Assembly (NCBI GenBank): GCA_937983305.1
Contig: CALKAJ010000313.1
Location: forward strand, 1 to 6,721
Origin: an uncultured Ignavibacteriota bacterium
GTDB taxonomy: Bacteria; Bacteroidota; Ignavibacteria; Tepidaquicellales; Tepidaquicellaceae
Length of the DNA stretch: 6,721 nucleotides
Reading direction: 5' to 3'
Position numbers and translations under genes: made by a program. The notes beneath the pieces are model-generated. The model was not told the origin of the DNA. It ran no database searches and saw nothing but the letters and a program-made list of their open reading frames with translations. How positions within the stretch are numbered: position 1 is the stretch's first letter; every line of letters begins with the position of its first letter. Below, one piece after another: positions 1-6,674 of the stretch.

Positions 1-483
1 TCCCGATACACCGCATTGACCGATTTCAACTATTAAACTTTTTGTCGGGTCATAGGTAAACGGATGGTCCAAAGCAAATTCAAGCCATGTTCCGCCTGCC
101 GCAGTAAGAGTAACACTTGCTCTCTTATATACTGTATCAAAAGGTCCTGCGAAAAAAGCTCCTGAAAATTCTGTTATTGTTGATTGAGCAAAGGCAACAT
201 AGAAACTCGTGTAGGTAGCAGGTCCGAGAGGATAAGTAGAAGCAATTCTTACATAATACTTTGCTATACTTCCCGCAGGAGCAGGTGAAGGATTGATAAT
301 TGTTCCCGGAGGAATGATTGCTTGTATCATTTTACCGCCGGCAATGTTAAAAGGAAAAGAATTTGGTGATCCATCAGTATTGTAGTTATAATACTGCGGG
401 GTTTGTGCAAAGACATTTGCACTGATTGCAAGGAAAAAAATAAATATTAGGCTTGCATTTTTAAAGAAGTTTAAAGCTTTCAT
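1..483 (-). CDS. Secreted beta-rich protein, N-terminal part (cut by window edge)
   Basis: An open frame of 161 codons starts at ATG 481-483 and runs off the left edge without a stop. The first 26 residues form a Sec signal peptide: Lys at 2 and 8, a hydrophobic core at about 11-22, and likely cleavage after VFA, leaving QTPQYYNYN as the mature start. The rest is rich in Gly, Pro, Thr, Ala and aromatics in alternating beta-strand patterns, such as GGKMIQAIIPPG at about 49-60. Near the edge is a WLEFALDHPFTYDP segment followed by LIVEIG. This W/LDxPFxY/LxVE pattern is familiar to me from beta-sandwich exoproteins of Bacteroidota/Ignavibacteria, many of which end in a type IX secretion sorting domain. 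That C-terminus is not in this window, so the export route past the periplasm is inference. No catalytic motif is visible and the function is unknown. The start has no Shine-Dalgarno, only an A/T-rich leader. The gene is separated from its upstream neighbour by a terminator and is probably its own transcription unit. Confidence 0.8.
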   Translation of the reverse strand, partial: MKALNFFKNASLIFIFFLAISANVFAQTPQYYNYNTDGSPNSFPFNIAGGKMIQAIIPPGTIINPSPAPAGSIAKYYVRIASTYPLGPATYTSFYVAFAQSTITEFSGAFFAGPFDTVYKRASVTLTAAGGTWLEFALDHPFTYDPTKSLIVEIGQCGVSG

Positions 484-553
484 TTGTATTTTTTATTTAA
501 TTAATAAAAAAGAAACTTCATTCCAAGAAAACTTTGTAACATATTTAAAAATC

Positions 554-575
554 TGTCAGAATATTTTACCTGACA
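554..575. promoter_or_regulatory. Short inverted repeat upstream of the secreted-protein gene
   Basis: TGTCAG (554-559) and CTGACA (570-575) form a perfect 6-bp dyad around a 10-base A/T spacer, 71 bases before the start at 483. Read on the minus strand it is followed by GATTTTT, so it could be an operator, a weak terminator or an attenuator hairpin. A 6-bp arm pair can occur by chance in AT-rich DNA, so the assignment is weak. Confidence 0.25.
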
Positions 576-704
576 TTTAAACCTGATCTGTGGTATTTAT
601 CTGTTTCGGTTAGTATTATTTTTTCATTCGTTTAAACTTAATAAATTTAAATTATTAATTCAAGTTTTTTCTGAATGATATTAAATTGGCTTTTAGATTA
701 ACAT

Positions 705-732
705 AAAAAAAACCGCCTCTTGAAGAAGCGGT
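705..732 (-). terminator. Intrinsic terminator after the His-repeat protein gene
   Basis: On the minus strand a hairpin forms between ACCGC (732-728) and GCGGT (716-712). It is extended by a short inner A/T stem after one mismatch and is followed at once by a run of seven to eight T (711-705). It lies 37 bases past the stop codon at 769-771. The plus-strand side lacks a T run, so it works in one direction and ends the minus-strand operon coming from 5078 or from the internal promoter at 1974-1989. Confidence 0.85.
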
Positions 733-768
733 CATAGTGCTTTAAAAAAAATTATTTATAGGTTGAAA

Positions 769-1488
769 TTAAAACATATGTTCTATCTTTTCGAAATTTC
801 CGTGCATTGTTTCAACAGCCGAATCAATCTTAGTCCCATCTTTTGATGCCAAGGCATCTTTCAATGCACGTGTTGATTCATATAACTCTTTTGCTCTTTG
901 GTTGAACTCATCTTGCTTTGCAGATAACCTTGCAGGTAATGTTGTCTTTGTTACTTCCTCTGCTCTTTTTACTAAGTCATCAAGCACTGAGGAAAGTCCA
1001 TCATAATCTTTTGCAGGTAAATATTTATGATATACAACATATAACAATTTATGGAATTCGTCAACTGATTTTGTTACGGGCTTTAATACTCTGACCATAA
1101 ACTCAAATTCTGCATGTAACTTTTCAGCCGCGTCAAGCATTGTTTGTTCATTACCCGATTCCATAGCTTTGTAATATTCATCTGCCGATGCATTAAATTT
1201 TACAAGTCCTTCTTTCCATTTCGTTTCCTTCTCATGAACTATTCCCGGAAGTTTTGCATTATTAATTTTTTCCATATGTTCTTTTACTGCTCCGACATAT
1301 CCTTTCATTTTAGTAAAATCTTTTTCAGGAAATGCATTATGCCATATATCTGCTATCACGTCATGAAAATCAAAAAGCTCTGTTACTGTCCATTGAATTT
1401 CTGTTGAGTCAACACATTGTGCTTCTGCTTTATTATTTACTGATACTGCTATGAAAAGCACAATTGCAATTAAAAATAATTTTCTCAT
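769..1488 (-). CDS. Exported all-helical protein with a tandem duplicated His-containing unit
   Basis: The product is 239 residues. Residues 1-23 are a signal peptide: MRK, a hydrophobic stretch to about 16, and AEA before Q24. The mature protein is predicted to be almost entirely alpha-helical and charged. It consists of two copies of one unit, about residues 41-135 and 145-239, that align without gaps at an offset of 104. Conserved pairs include F41/F145, H42/H146, H50/H154, P54/P158, KD56-57/KD160-161, LP80-81/LP184-185, H125/H229 and FE128-129/FE232-233. By my count 18 of 95 positions are identical. Three histidines per unit at fixed spacing suggest metal or heme binding in a helical bundle; this is inference, and there is no CxxCH motif. 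A single Cys (C25) follows the cleavage site; the preceding AEAQ is a poor lipobox. I do not recognise a named family. The gene follows the lipoprotein gene by 75 bases on the same strand and ends at a strong terminator, so it is probably the last gene of the two-component operon and/or the sigma54 transcript. The start has no Shine-Dalgarno. Confidence 0.88.
   Translation of the reverse strand: MRKLFLIAIVLFIAVSVNNKAEAQCVDSTEIQWTVTELFDFHDVIADIWHNAFPEKDFTKMKGYVGAVKEHMEKINNAKLPGIVHEKETKWKEGLVKFNASADEYYKAMESGNEQTMLDAAEKLHAEFEFMVRVLKPVTKSVDEFHKLLYVVYHKYLPAKDYDGLSSVLDDLVKRAEEVTKTTLPARLSAKQDEFNQRAKELYESTRALKDALASKDGTKIDSAVETMHGNFEKIEHMF
772..1368 (-). repeat. Protein-level tandem duplication (two about 95-residue units, offset 104)
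   Basis: Codons 41-135 (1368 down to 1084) and 145-239 (1056 down to 772) encode two diverged copies of the same helical unit. The FH-x7-H, Pro, KD, LP and (L/M)H-x2-FE landmarks fall at identical spacing. The similarity is seen in the protein rather than in the DNA, so this is an old gene-internal duplication and not a recent nucleotide repeat. Confidence 0.8.
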
Positions 1489-1514
1489 TTTGGTAAAGTT
1501 TATTTTTTAAGTTC

Positions 1515-1550
1515 GGCTAAAATAAGGATTTTTATCTCCTTATAAAAGCC
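1515..1550. promoter_or_regulatory. Extended hairpin between the lipoprotein and His-repeat genes
   Basis: GGCT (1515-1518) pairs with AGCC (1547-1550), and ATAAGGA (1522-1528) pairs with TCCTTAT (1537-1543). Three A bases on each side form a symmetric internal loop, and the apical loop has 8 bases. It lies in the 75-base gap of the minus-strand transcript, 27 bases before the start at 1488. On the minus strand no T run follows, so it is more likely an mRNA processing, stability or translation-control element than a full terminator. On the plus strand ATTTTTG follows, which would be terminator-like against antisense transcription. Confidence 0.4.
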
Positions 1551-1563
1551 ATTTTTGTCGAAT

Positions 1564-1959
1564 TTAGTCAATTTTGTTGTTGCCGCGATTCCTGTTTTGG
1601 CGACCAAAGCCCTCGTTTCTCTGACCTTTTTCTTGGTTTTCTTGCCCCCATCGGTATCTGTTTCTCTTCTGCAAACCCTTTCCAAAATAACATCCTGTAT
1701 CTTTTACCAATGTTTTATTTTTGTTCCCATACCATTTTTTATTTACTCCTCCATTGCGTGGAGGTATGTAATCTGTGTCGTTAACTACTGTTTTATCATT
1801 GTTAAGCTCTGTCTCTTCTTTTGGTACTGTGTCTTTTAAAACCGTTGAATCAACACCTTTATTGCCCGAGGATGTCTCCTGCGTCTTGGGTTCGCAGGAG
1901 TATCCGCCGGACAAAAACATTATTAAAATGAACGCAAATATGTATGTATTATATTTCAT
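1564..1959 (-). CDS. Small putative lipoprotein with basic R/N/Q/G-rich tail
   Basis: The chosen start (ATG 1957-1959) gives 131 residues. A longer frame reaches ATG 2005-2007 but would put the sigma54 promoter inside the gene and add 16 residues before an otherwise classic signal sequence, MKYNTYIFAF with a hydrophobic run to about 17. Cys22 in SGGYSC is a likely lipidation site; the lipobox is loose because the -3 position is Gly, not Leu. Residues 23-75 are a hydrophilic Thr/Glu/Lys/Pro linker. Residues 97-131 are strongly basic and rich in Arg, Asn, Gln and Gly, with no recognisable domain. I do not recognise a family. The gene is 54 bases downstream of the response regulator, directly behind a sigma54 promoter. 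It is therefore probably a target of that regulator, and may also be reached by read-through of the kinase-regulator transcript. The other minus frames stay open across the tail, so the true C-terminus is uncertain. Confidence 0.65.
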   Translation of the reverse strand: MKYNTYIFAFILIMFLSGGYSCEPKTQETSSGNKGVDSTVLKDTVPKEETELNNDKTVVNDTDYIPPRNGGVNKKWYGNKNKTLVKDTGCYFGKGLQKRNRYRWGQENQEKGQRNEGFGRQNRNRGNNKID

Positions 1960-1970
1960 ACTGAAATATA
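1950..1970. promoter_or_regulatory. Perfect 9-bp inverted repeat over predicted start site
   Basis: TATATTTCA (1950-1958) and TGAAATATA (1962-1970) form a perfect dyad with a 3-base spacer. It covers the transcription start predicted from the sigma54 promoter (about 1963) and the lipoprotein ATG (1957-1959). A dyad at this place could be an operator for a second, repressing regulator. If transcription starts further upstream, it could be an mRNA hairpin hiding the start codon. A/T-rich arms make chance occurrence possible. Confidence 0.4.
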
Positions 1971-1973
1971 TAC

Positions 1974-1989
1974 AGCAAATACCGTGCCA
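1974..1989 (-). promoter_or_regulatory. Sigma54 (-24/-12) promoter
   Basis: The minus strand reads TGGCACG (1989-1983), four bases, then TTGCT (1978-1974). This matches the RpoN consensus TGGCACG-N4-TTGCW with the strict GG-N10-GC spacing (GG at 1988-1987, GC at 1976-1975). The predicted transcription start is near 1963, only about 4 bases before the lipoprotein ATG, so the message would be almost leaderless. The site sits in the 54-base gap after a gene for a GAFTGA-containing sigma54 activator, which makes that activator its likely partner. Upstream activator sites would be expected inside the 3' end of the regulator gene, but I did not find a convincing one by eye. Confidence 0.85.
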
Positions 1990-2013
1990 TTTTTTGCATA
2001 CATACAACCCTTT

Positions 2014-3390
2014 TTAACTGTTATTCTTCCAGCCCCATTTTTCAAGTCTGTATCTTAAATTTCTCTCAGGTATTCCTAAAATCTTTGCAGCACCAGTCTG
2101 ATTCCCTTTTGCTCTCTCCATTGCCTCTTTAACTAATTTTTTCTCAAGATTTTCAACTTGCTCTGACATCGGTGTTTCCATATCAAGCTCATCACAAGGT
2201 TTTCCTGTTTCGCTCTTTTTCTTTCTGAGACTAATTGGAATATCTTCGCTCGTAATCAATTCTTCTCTTGAAAGCACAAGCGAGTGATGAACAATATTTT
2301 CCAGTTCCCTTACATTTCCCGGATAGTTATACCTCATCAGAATATCGAATGCTTCTTTTGAAAATTCTGCCTTCGACTTCTTTGTTGTGGAAATATATTT
2401 ATTCAAAAAGAAATCTATCAATGTCGGAATATCTTCACGTCTTTCTCTAAGTGGGGGAATGTTAATTGTAACAACATTTAATCTGTAATATAAATCTTCT
2501 CTGAACTTTCCTTCTTCGATTAATTGTTCTATATTTCTGTTAGTTGCTGCGAGAATTCTTACATCAACCTTGATTGCCTGAACTCCTCCAACCCTTTCAA
2601 ATTCTTCCTCCTGCAATATTCTAAGGAGTTTAACCTGAGTAGCCGCAGGCAAATCTCCTATTTCATCAAGTAAAAGTGTACCTTCATTTGCAAGTTCAAA
2701 TCTCCCTCTCTTTTGTTTATCCGCACCGGTAAATGCTCCTTTCTCATGCCCGAAAAGTTCGCTTTCCAACAGGTTTTCGTTTAATGCAGCACAGTTTACT
2801 GCAATAAATGGTTTATCTTTTCTTTCGCTTGAAAAATGTATTGCTTTTGCGAGCACTTCTTTTCCTGTTCCGCTTTCACCCCTAATTAAAACTGCTGCCT
2901 TGCTTTCTGCTACTCTTGATGCAACACTGATAACCTCTTCCATTTTCACAGATGAAGAAATGACACCTGAAAGTTTATACTTATCTGTTAATTGTTCTTT
3001 CAGTCTGATGTTATCAGAAATAAGGTTTTGTCTTTCGTTAATCCTTTTTATCAGCAAATCAATTTCATCAAGGTCAATCGGTTTCGTTATGTAGTCAAAA
3101 GCACCTTCTTTCATTGCAGTAACTGCATTTTCTATTGTACCAAAAGCTGTCATAATAACTACCTGAGTATCGGGATTAATTTTCTTTATCTCCATTAATA
3201 AATCCAATCCGCTTTTTCCCGGCATTTTAAAATCCGTAAATACAATATCAATTATTTTTGATTTTAATATTTGAACAGCTTCCTCAACTCCCGATGATTT
3301 TGTTACCATATGTTTTTGGGATGAGAGATAATCGCTCAAGGTGTCTCGCTGATGTTTCTCGTCATCCACTATCAAGATTGATGTATTCAT
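2014..3390 (-). CDS. NtrC-family sigma54-dependent response regulator
   Basis: The 458-residue product has the full three-domain layout. The receiver domain (about 1-120) has acidic residues D9/D10, phospho-acceptor D53 in FTDFKMPG, T81 and K103. The AAA+ activator domain (about 140-370) has Walker A GESGTGKE at 171-178, the sigma54-contacting GAFTGA loop intact at 218-223, Walker B LLLDEIGD at 239-246, Arg-finger candidates R297 and R303 in FREDLYYRLN, and YPGNVREL at 356-363. A Fis-type helix-turn-helix (about 413-455) ends with AAKILGIPERNLRYRL. All key residues are present, so it should be a functional activator that remodels RpoN holoenzyme when phosphorylated. Its start overlaps the kinase stop as ATGA, which implies translational coupling and a cognate pair. 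The 3' neighbour has a sigma54 promoter. The layout is shared by ZraR, AtoC and NtrC-like regulators, and sequence alone does not fix which signal it serves. Confidence 0.97.
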   Translation of the reverse strand: MNTSILIVDDEKHQRDTLSDYLSSQKHMVTKSSGVEEAVQILKSKIIDIVFTDFKMPGKSGLDLLMEIKKINPDTQVVIMTAFGTIENAVTAMKEGAFDYITKPIDLDEIDLLIKRINERQNLISDNIRLKEQLTDKYKLSGVISSSVKMEEVISVASRVAESKAAVLIRGESGTGKEVLAKAIHFSSERKDKPFIAVNCAALNENLLESELFGHEKGAFTGADKQKRGRFELANEGTLLLDEIGDLPAATQVKLLRILQEEEFERVGGVQAIKVDVRILAATNRNIEQLIEEGKFREDLYYRLNVVTINIPPLRERREDIPTLIDFFLNKYISTTKKSKAEFSKEAFDILMRYNYPGNVRELENIVHHSLVLSREELITSEDIPISLRKKKSETGKPCDELDMETPMSEQVENLEKKLVKEAMERAKGNQTGAAKILGIPERNLRYRLEKWGWKNNS

Positions 3391-5078
3391 AATTCTATTA
3401 TAAATTTTGTTCCTTTGTTTAGTTTGCTTTCTACTGAAATAATACCGTTATGTCTTGAAACAATTTGTTGAACTATGCTCAATCCAAGACCGGTTCCGGT
3501 ATCCTTTGTAGTGTAATATAAATTAAATATTTTACTTATTGCATTCTCTTCAATTCCTTTTCCGTTATCCGAAATTGAAATTATCTTTTTATTATTTTTT
3601 ATATAAAATTCTATAATGATTAATCCGCCCGTTTCAACTGCTTCAACTGCATTCTTAATCAGATTTACCATTACCTGTTTAAACTGTTCAATATCAATTT
3701 CGAGAATATCATTTTCTTTAATTTCAGTTTTCAATAAAATGTTTTTTCGTTCTGCCATAACTTCCGCAACTTCCGTTATTTCTTTGAAAAAATCTTCCGA
3801 TTTAATGCTTTCAATCTTTAGTTTCGGAGGTCTTGAAAATTTCAGAAACTGCTCAATGATTCCGTTTACTCTTGAAGATTCTGAACGAAGTACGTCTGAC
3901 ATTTTTCCAAGCGATTCTTTATCAATAGTTTCTCCCTCTGTGCCCTTTTTAATTCTTTGACCAATCATACTAATTGTATTCAAGGGATTTCTAACCTCAT
4001 GTGCAACACCGGAGGCAAGTTCTCCCATTGCAATCAGCTTTTCATTTTCTTTTGAATGTCTCTCGTATTTTTGCAGTTCCTCCGCAAGTTTTATATTCTG
4101 AGATTTTATTATAAGGAAAATCACAACGAGGGATACAATAATTAATATTGCGGAAAGAACAACAGCTCGCTGAATCATTGTTGTTTCAAGGTTTTCAATT
4201 TGATGAATAGTAAGACCTATTCTGAAAATCCCGATTTTTTTGTTTTCAACATTGAATGTTTTTACAACTTCAAAGACTTTTTCTCCCTGAAACTCAATCA
4301 ATCTTGATTTTGGAAAAGTATCACTGCAGGAAATTTTCAGAAATTCATCGTCATTAATCTTTCCGAGTTCATTCACATTTTTGTTTGCGGCTATAATATC
4401 GGAATCGTTTTGCAGCATTATATACGCTATGCCTTCCGAGTTACCGATATCTTGTATCATTTTCCCGAAACCTGTTTTCTGTCTGAATTCCAGCAAAGAT
4501 TCCGCATCAAGATTAACTACAATTGCGCCGCCTCTGTTATTGCTTCGCTTCACTGCAACTGCATATCTGAAACCATCTTCAAATCTTGATTCTTTTAATC
4601 CTATAATAATTTCGTTTTCCTTGCCATTCAAAATTGGTTCAATAAATTTCTTTTGAGTATGCTTTGATTTGCTTCCTTTATGAGTTGTATCAAAGTTATT
4701 AGATCTTATTCTTGTTCCATCTTTATCAAATAGGTTGACTCTATAAACATCATTCTCTTCAGAAATTCTTATAATATCATTATTTGATAAATTTGATATA
4801 CTGTCAAGCCATTGAACATTTCTTGCAACACCTATAAGATGCTGAGAAAGCAGGGCTTCTATCTCCCTGTCTGAAATAACTGTATTTGCGCTGCTCATAC
4901 TAACAGTATTAATCAGCGAATATGCATACTCTCTAAGCTGATGGAAAATAGTCTGCCTGTTTGAGTTTAGCTCTATCAGTGAAAAAACAGTTACTAACAA
5001 AATAATTGAAAATGCAATTGAGAAGATATACCCCTTCTTAATATTTGTAATCTTCCGTAAAGTGTTTTCAGTATCCAT
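3387..5078 (-). CDS. Membrane sensor histidine kinase, partner of the NtrC-type regulator
   Basis: The 563-residue product has a short cytoplasmic N-terminus, a first membrane helix at about 17-36, a periplasmic sensor of roughly 265 residues (37-303) and a second membrane helix at about 304-325. A coiled coil leads into the dimerisation domain with phospho-acceptor H360 in GVAHEVRNPL. The ATPase domain has the N box (NLIKNAVEAV, 472-481), G1 (DNGKGI, 504-509), F box (IFNLYYTTK, 517-525) and G2 (GTGLGLSI, 528-535). All catalytic motifs are intact. The periplasmic part shows two PAS-like strand patterns, around LFDKDGTRIRSN (116-127) and AYIMLQNDSDIIAAN (218-232), which suggests a double Cache/PAS sensor; the ligand is unknown. 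No clear HAMP domain follows the second helix. The kinase type (HEVRNPL, no receiver) matches partners of NtrC-family regulators such as ZraS/AtoS. It is the first gene of its operon, with an AT-rich leader and no Shine-Dalgarno. Confidence 0.96.
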   Translation of the reverse strand: MDTENTLRKITNIKKGYIFSIAFSIILLVTVFSLIELNSNRQTIFHQLREYAYSLINTVSMSSANTVISDREIEALLSQHLIGVARNVQWLDSISNLSNNDIIRISEENDVYRVNLFDKDGTRIRSNNFDTTHKGSKSKHTQKKFIEPILNGKENEIIIGLKESRFEDGFRYAVAVKRSNNRGGAIVVNLDAESLLEFRQKTGFGKMIQDIGNSEGIAYIMLQNDSDIIAANKNVNELGKINDDEFLKISCSDTFPKSRLIEFQGEKVFEVVKTFNVENKKIGIFRIGLTIHQIENLETTMIQRAVVLSAILIIVSLVVIFLIIKSQNIKLAEELQKYERHSKENEKLIAMGELASGVAHEVRNPLNTISMIGQRIKKGTEGETIDKESLGKMSDVLRSESSRVNGIIEQFLKFSRPPKLKIESIKSEDFFKEITEVAEVMAERKNILLKTEIKENDILEIDIEQFKQVMVNLIKNAVEAVETGGLIIIEFYIKNNKKIISISDNGKGIEENAISKIFNLYYTTKDTGTGLGLSIVQQIVSRHNGIISVESKLNKGTKFIIEL

Positions 5079-5219
5079 ATTTGAATTTATAAATAAACAA
5101 AGTAAAAAAAAGTATATAAATAATTCATTATGATAATTTTGGTTTTTAATTCATTCGATTTACAAAACATAAAAAAAATAATTTTGTTATATTACAAACT
5201 GCTAAATAAAAATAATACA
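5079..5219. promoter_or_regulatory. Divergent intergenic promoter region
   Basis: This 141-base, very AT-rich gap separates the kinase start (leftward) from the peptidase start (rightward), so it must hold both promoters. On the plus strand TAATTTTG (5179-5186) fits the Bacteroidota TAnnTTTG -7 element about 34 bases before the peptidase ATG, but no well-placed -33 TTG is seen. No GG-N10-GC sigma54 element is present, so the kinase-regulator operon itself does not appear to be sigma54-driven. Confidence 0.45.
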
Positions 5220-6674
5220 ATGAAAATAAATTTGCTGTCACTTTTAATTCTTTTCGGATTTATATTCCAAACCGGTAATGCTCAGGATTATACTCTTGAA
5301 GATATTTTCATGAGCAAAAAATTTTCTGCAAAATCTTTCAGCGGATATGTACATTTAAAAGATGGGGAAAGATATGCTAAAATTGATAAAGACTTAAATA
5401 TTATTGCCTACAGTTACAAGACCGGCGAGAAAGACTATGTTTTATTTGCCGGCAGCGAATTTAAAAAAGAATTTGGTGATTCTTCCCTATATGACAATTA
5501 TCTTTTGTGTAACGATGAGTCGAAAATTTTATTCTATATGAATACCGAAGCCATTTACAGGACATCATCGGAATACAACTGTTATGTGTATGATATTAAC
5601 TCAAAGCAGTTCAGCCCTGTGTATGACGGAAAGATTCAACTTGCTGTTTTTTCTCCTGATGCCAAAAAGATTTCTTTTATAAGAGATAACAATTTGTTTA
5701 TCAAATATCTCGGGAATAATGAAATTGTACAGATTACTTCAGACGGAAAAATCAATGAGGTAATAAACGGAAAAGCTGATTGGGTTTATGAAGAAGAGTT
5801 CGGGCTCAGAACAGGATATGACTGGTCTGCAGATTCCAAGAATCTTGCATACATAAGGTTTGACGAAAGTAATGTTAAAGAATATTATCTTCAGGTGTGG
5901 GGAGAACTTTATCCACAGCTTGTTAAATATAAATATCCCAAAGCAGGGGAGGACAATTCTGTTGTAACTGTTCATTCCTATAATCTTGAAACGGGAAAAA
6001 CAACTAATATAGAAATCGGAGATGAAAAAGATATTTACATTCCAAGAATAAAATGGACAAAAGACGGGAATTTGTTATCTCTTATCAGGTTGAATCGTTT
6101 GCAAAACAAAATGGACGTTTTGATTTCAGATGTTACGACGGGAAATTCAAAAGTAATACTGACAGAAACAAATGAAAGATATATTGATGAAAATTACGAT
6201 TTGAATTTTACAAAAGAAAATAATTTCCTGATGTTAAGCGACAAATCAGGCTTCAGGCATATATATGCTTATGATATAAACGGTAACTTTCTTAATCAGG
6301 TTACAAAAGGTAATTATGAAGTTATCTCAATCAACACTTACGATGGTGAAAAGGTGTATTATGCTTCCAATGAACCTTCTCCTCTAAGGAAAGCTCAATA
6401 TTCTATAAACTTAGACGGTACCCGTAAAATATTATTAAGTCCTGAAAATGGAACGAGCAATGCGTCTTACTCCAAAGGTAATAAATATTTCTTTATGTTC
6501 TATAATAATGCAAATTCGCCAAACGAGATTTCATTAAATGATAATTCAGGGAAATTAATCAGAGTTATTGAAGAAAATGAGAAACTCAAAGAAACGATGT
6601 CTGAAAATAAATTTGTCAAAAGAACTTTTTTTACATTTAAAACTTCAGACGGAACGGAATTAAACGGACATATT
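5220..6674 (+). CDS. DPP IV-like S9 peptidase, N-terminal beta-propeller part (cut by contig end)
   Basis: The frame from ATG 5220-5222 gives 485 genomic codons before adapter sequence takes over. Residues 1-21 are a signal peptide (MKINLLSLLILFGF..., cleavage after GNA). The rest matches the dipeptidyl peptidase IV N-terminal propeller. The substrate N-terminus-binding double-Glu motif is at DWVYEEEF (187-194), followed by the family-typical YDWSADSKNLAYIRFDES (200-217) and YPKAG (239-243) segments. Later blades contain repeated YDxNxG-like turns. Residues 468-485 (RTFFTFKTSDGTELNGHI) are the link into the catalytic alpha/beta-hydrolase domain. That domain, with the Ser of GWSYGG and the Asp and His, is absent because the contig ends; family members are around 700 or more residues. 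The family removes N-terminal dipeptides, usually after Pro or Ala, and the signal peptide places it outside the cytoplasm. The frame reads on through the adapter, giving the false tail RSEEHTSELQSR. The gene diverges from the two-component operon, and I see no evidence of a shared role. Confidence 0.93.

Noticed and set aside
484..768. Possible small RNA or gene in the intergenic region
   Set aside because: Only the terminator and a weak dyad are visible; the rest is A/T-rich low complexity without a credible frame.
1144..1407. Plus-strand open frame opposite the His-repeat gene
   Set aside because: It is Phe/Cys/Ile-rich with no domain, as expected for the complement of an A-rich coding strand.
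1671..1683. Second sigma54-like element in the lipoprotein gene (TTGGAAAGGGTTTGCA, minus strand)
   Set aside because: GG and GC are 9 bases apart, not the strict 10, and the -24 box lacks CAC.
1555..1839. Plus-strand open frame with hydrophobic segments opposite the lipoprotein gene
   Set aside because: It is a shadow frame; its hydrophobicity comes from antisense of Lys/Asn codons, and no plausible promoter or start context is seen.
1960..2007. Upstream ATG giving a 147-residue lipoprotein precursor
   Set aside because: It would place the sigma54 promoter inside the coding region and add 16 polar/aromatic residues before a normal signal peptide.
5739..5975. Minus-strand open frame inside the peptidase gene
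   Set aside because: It is antisense to a well-supported propeller-coding frame that contains the DWVYEEEF motif.
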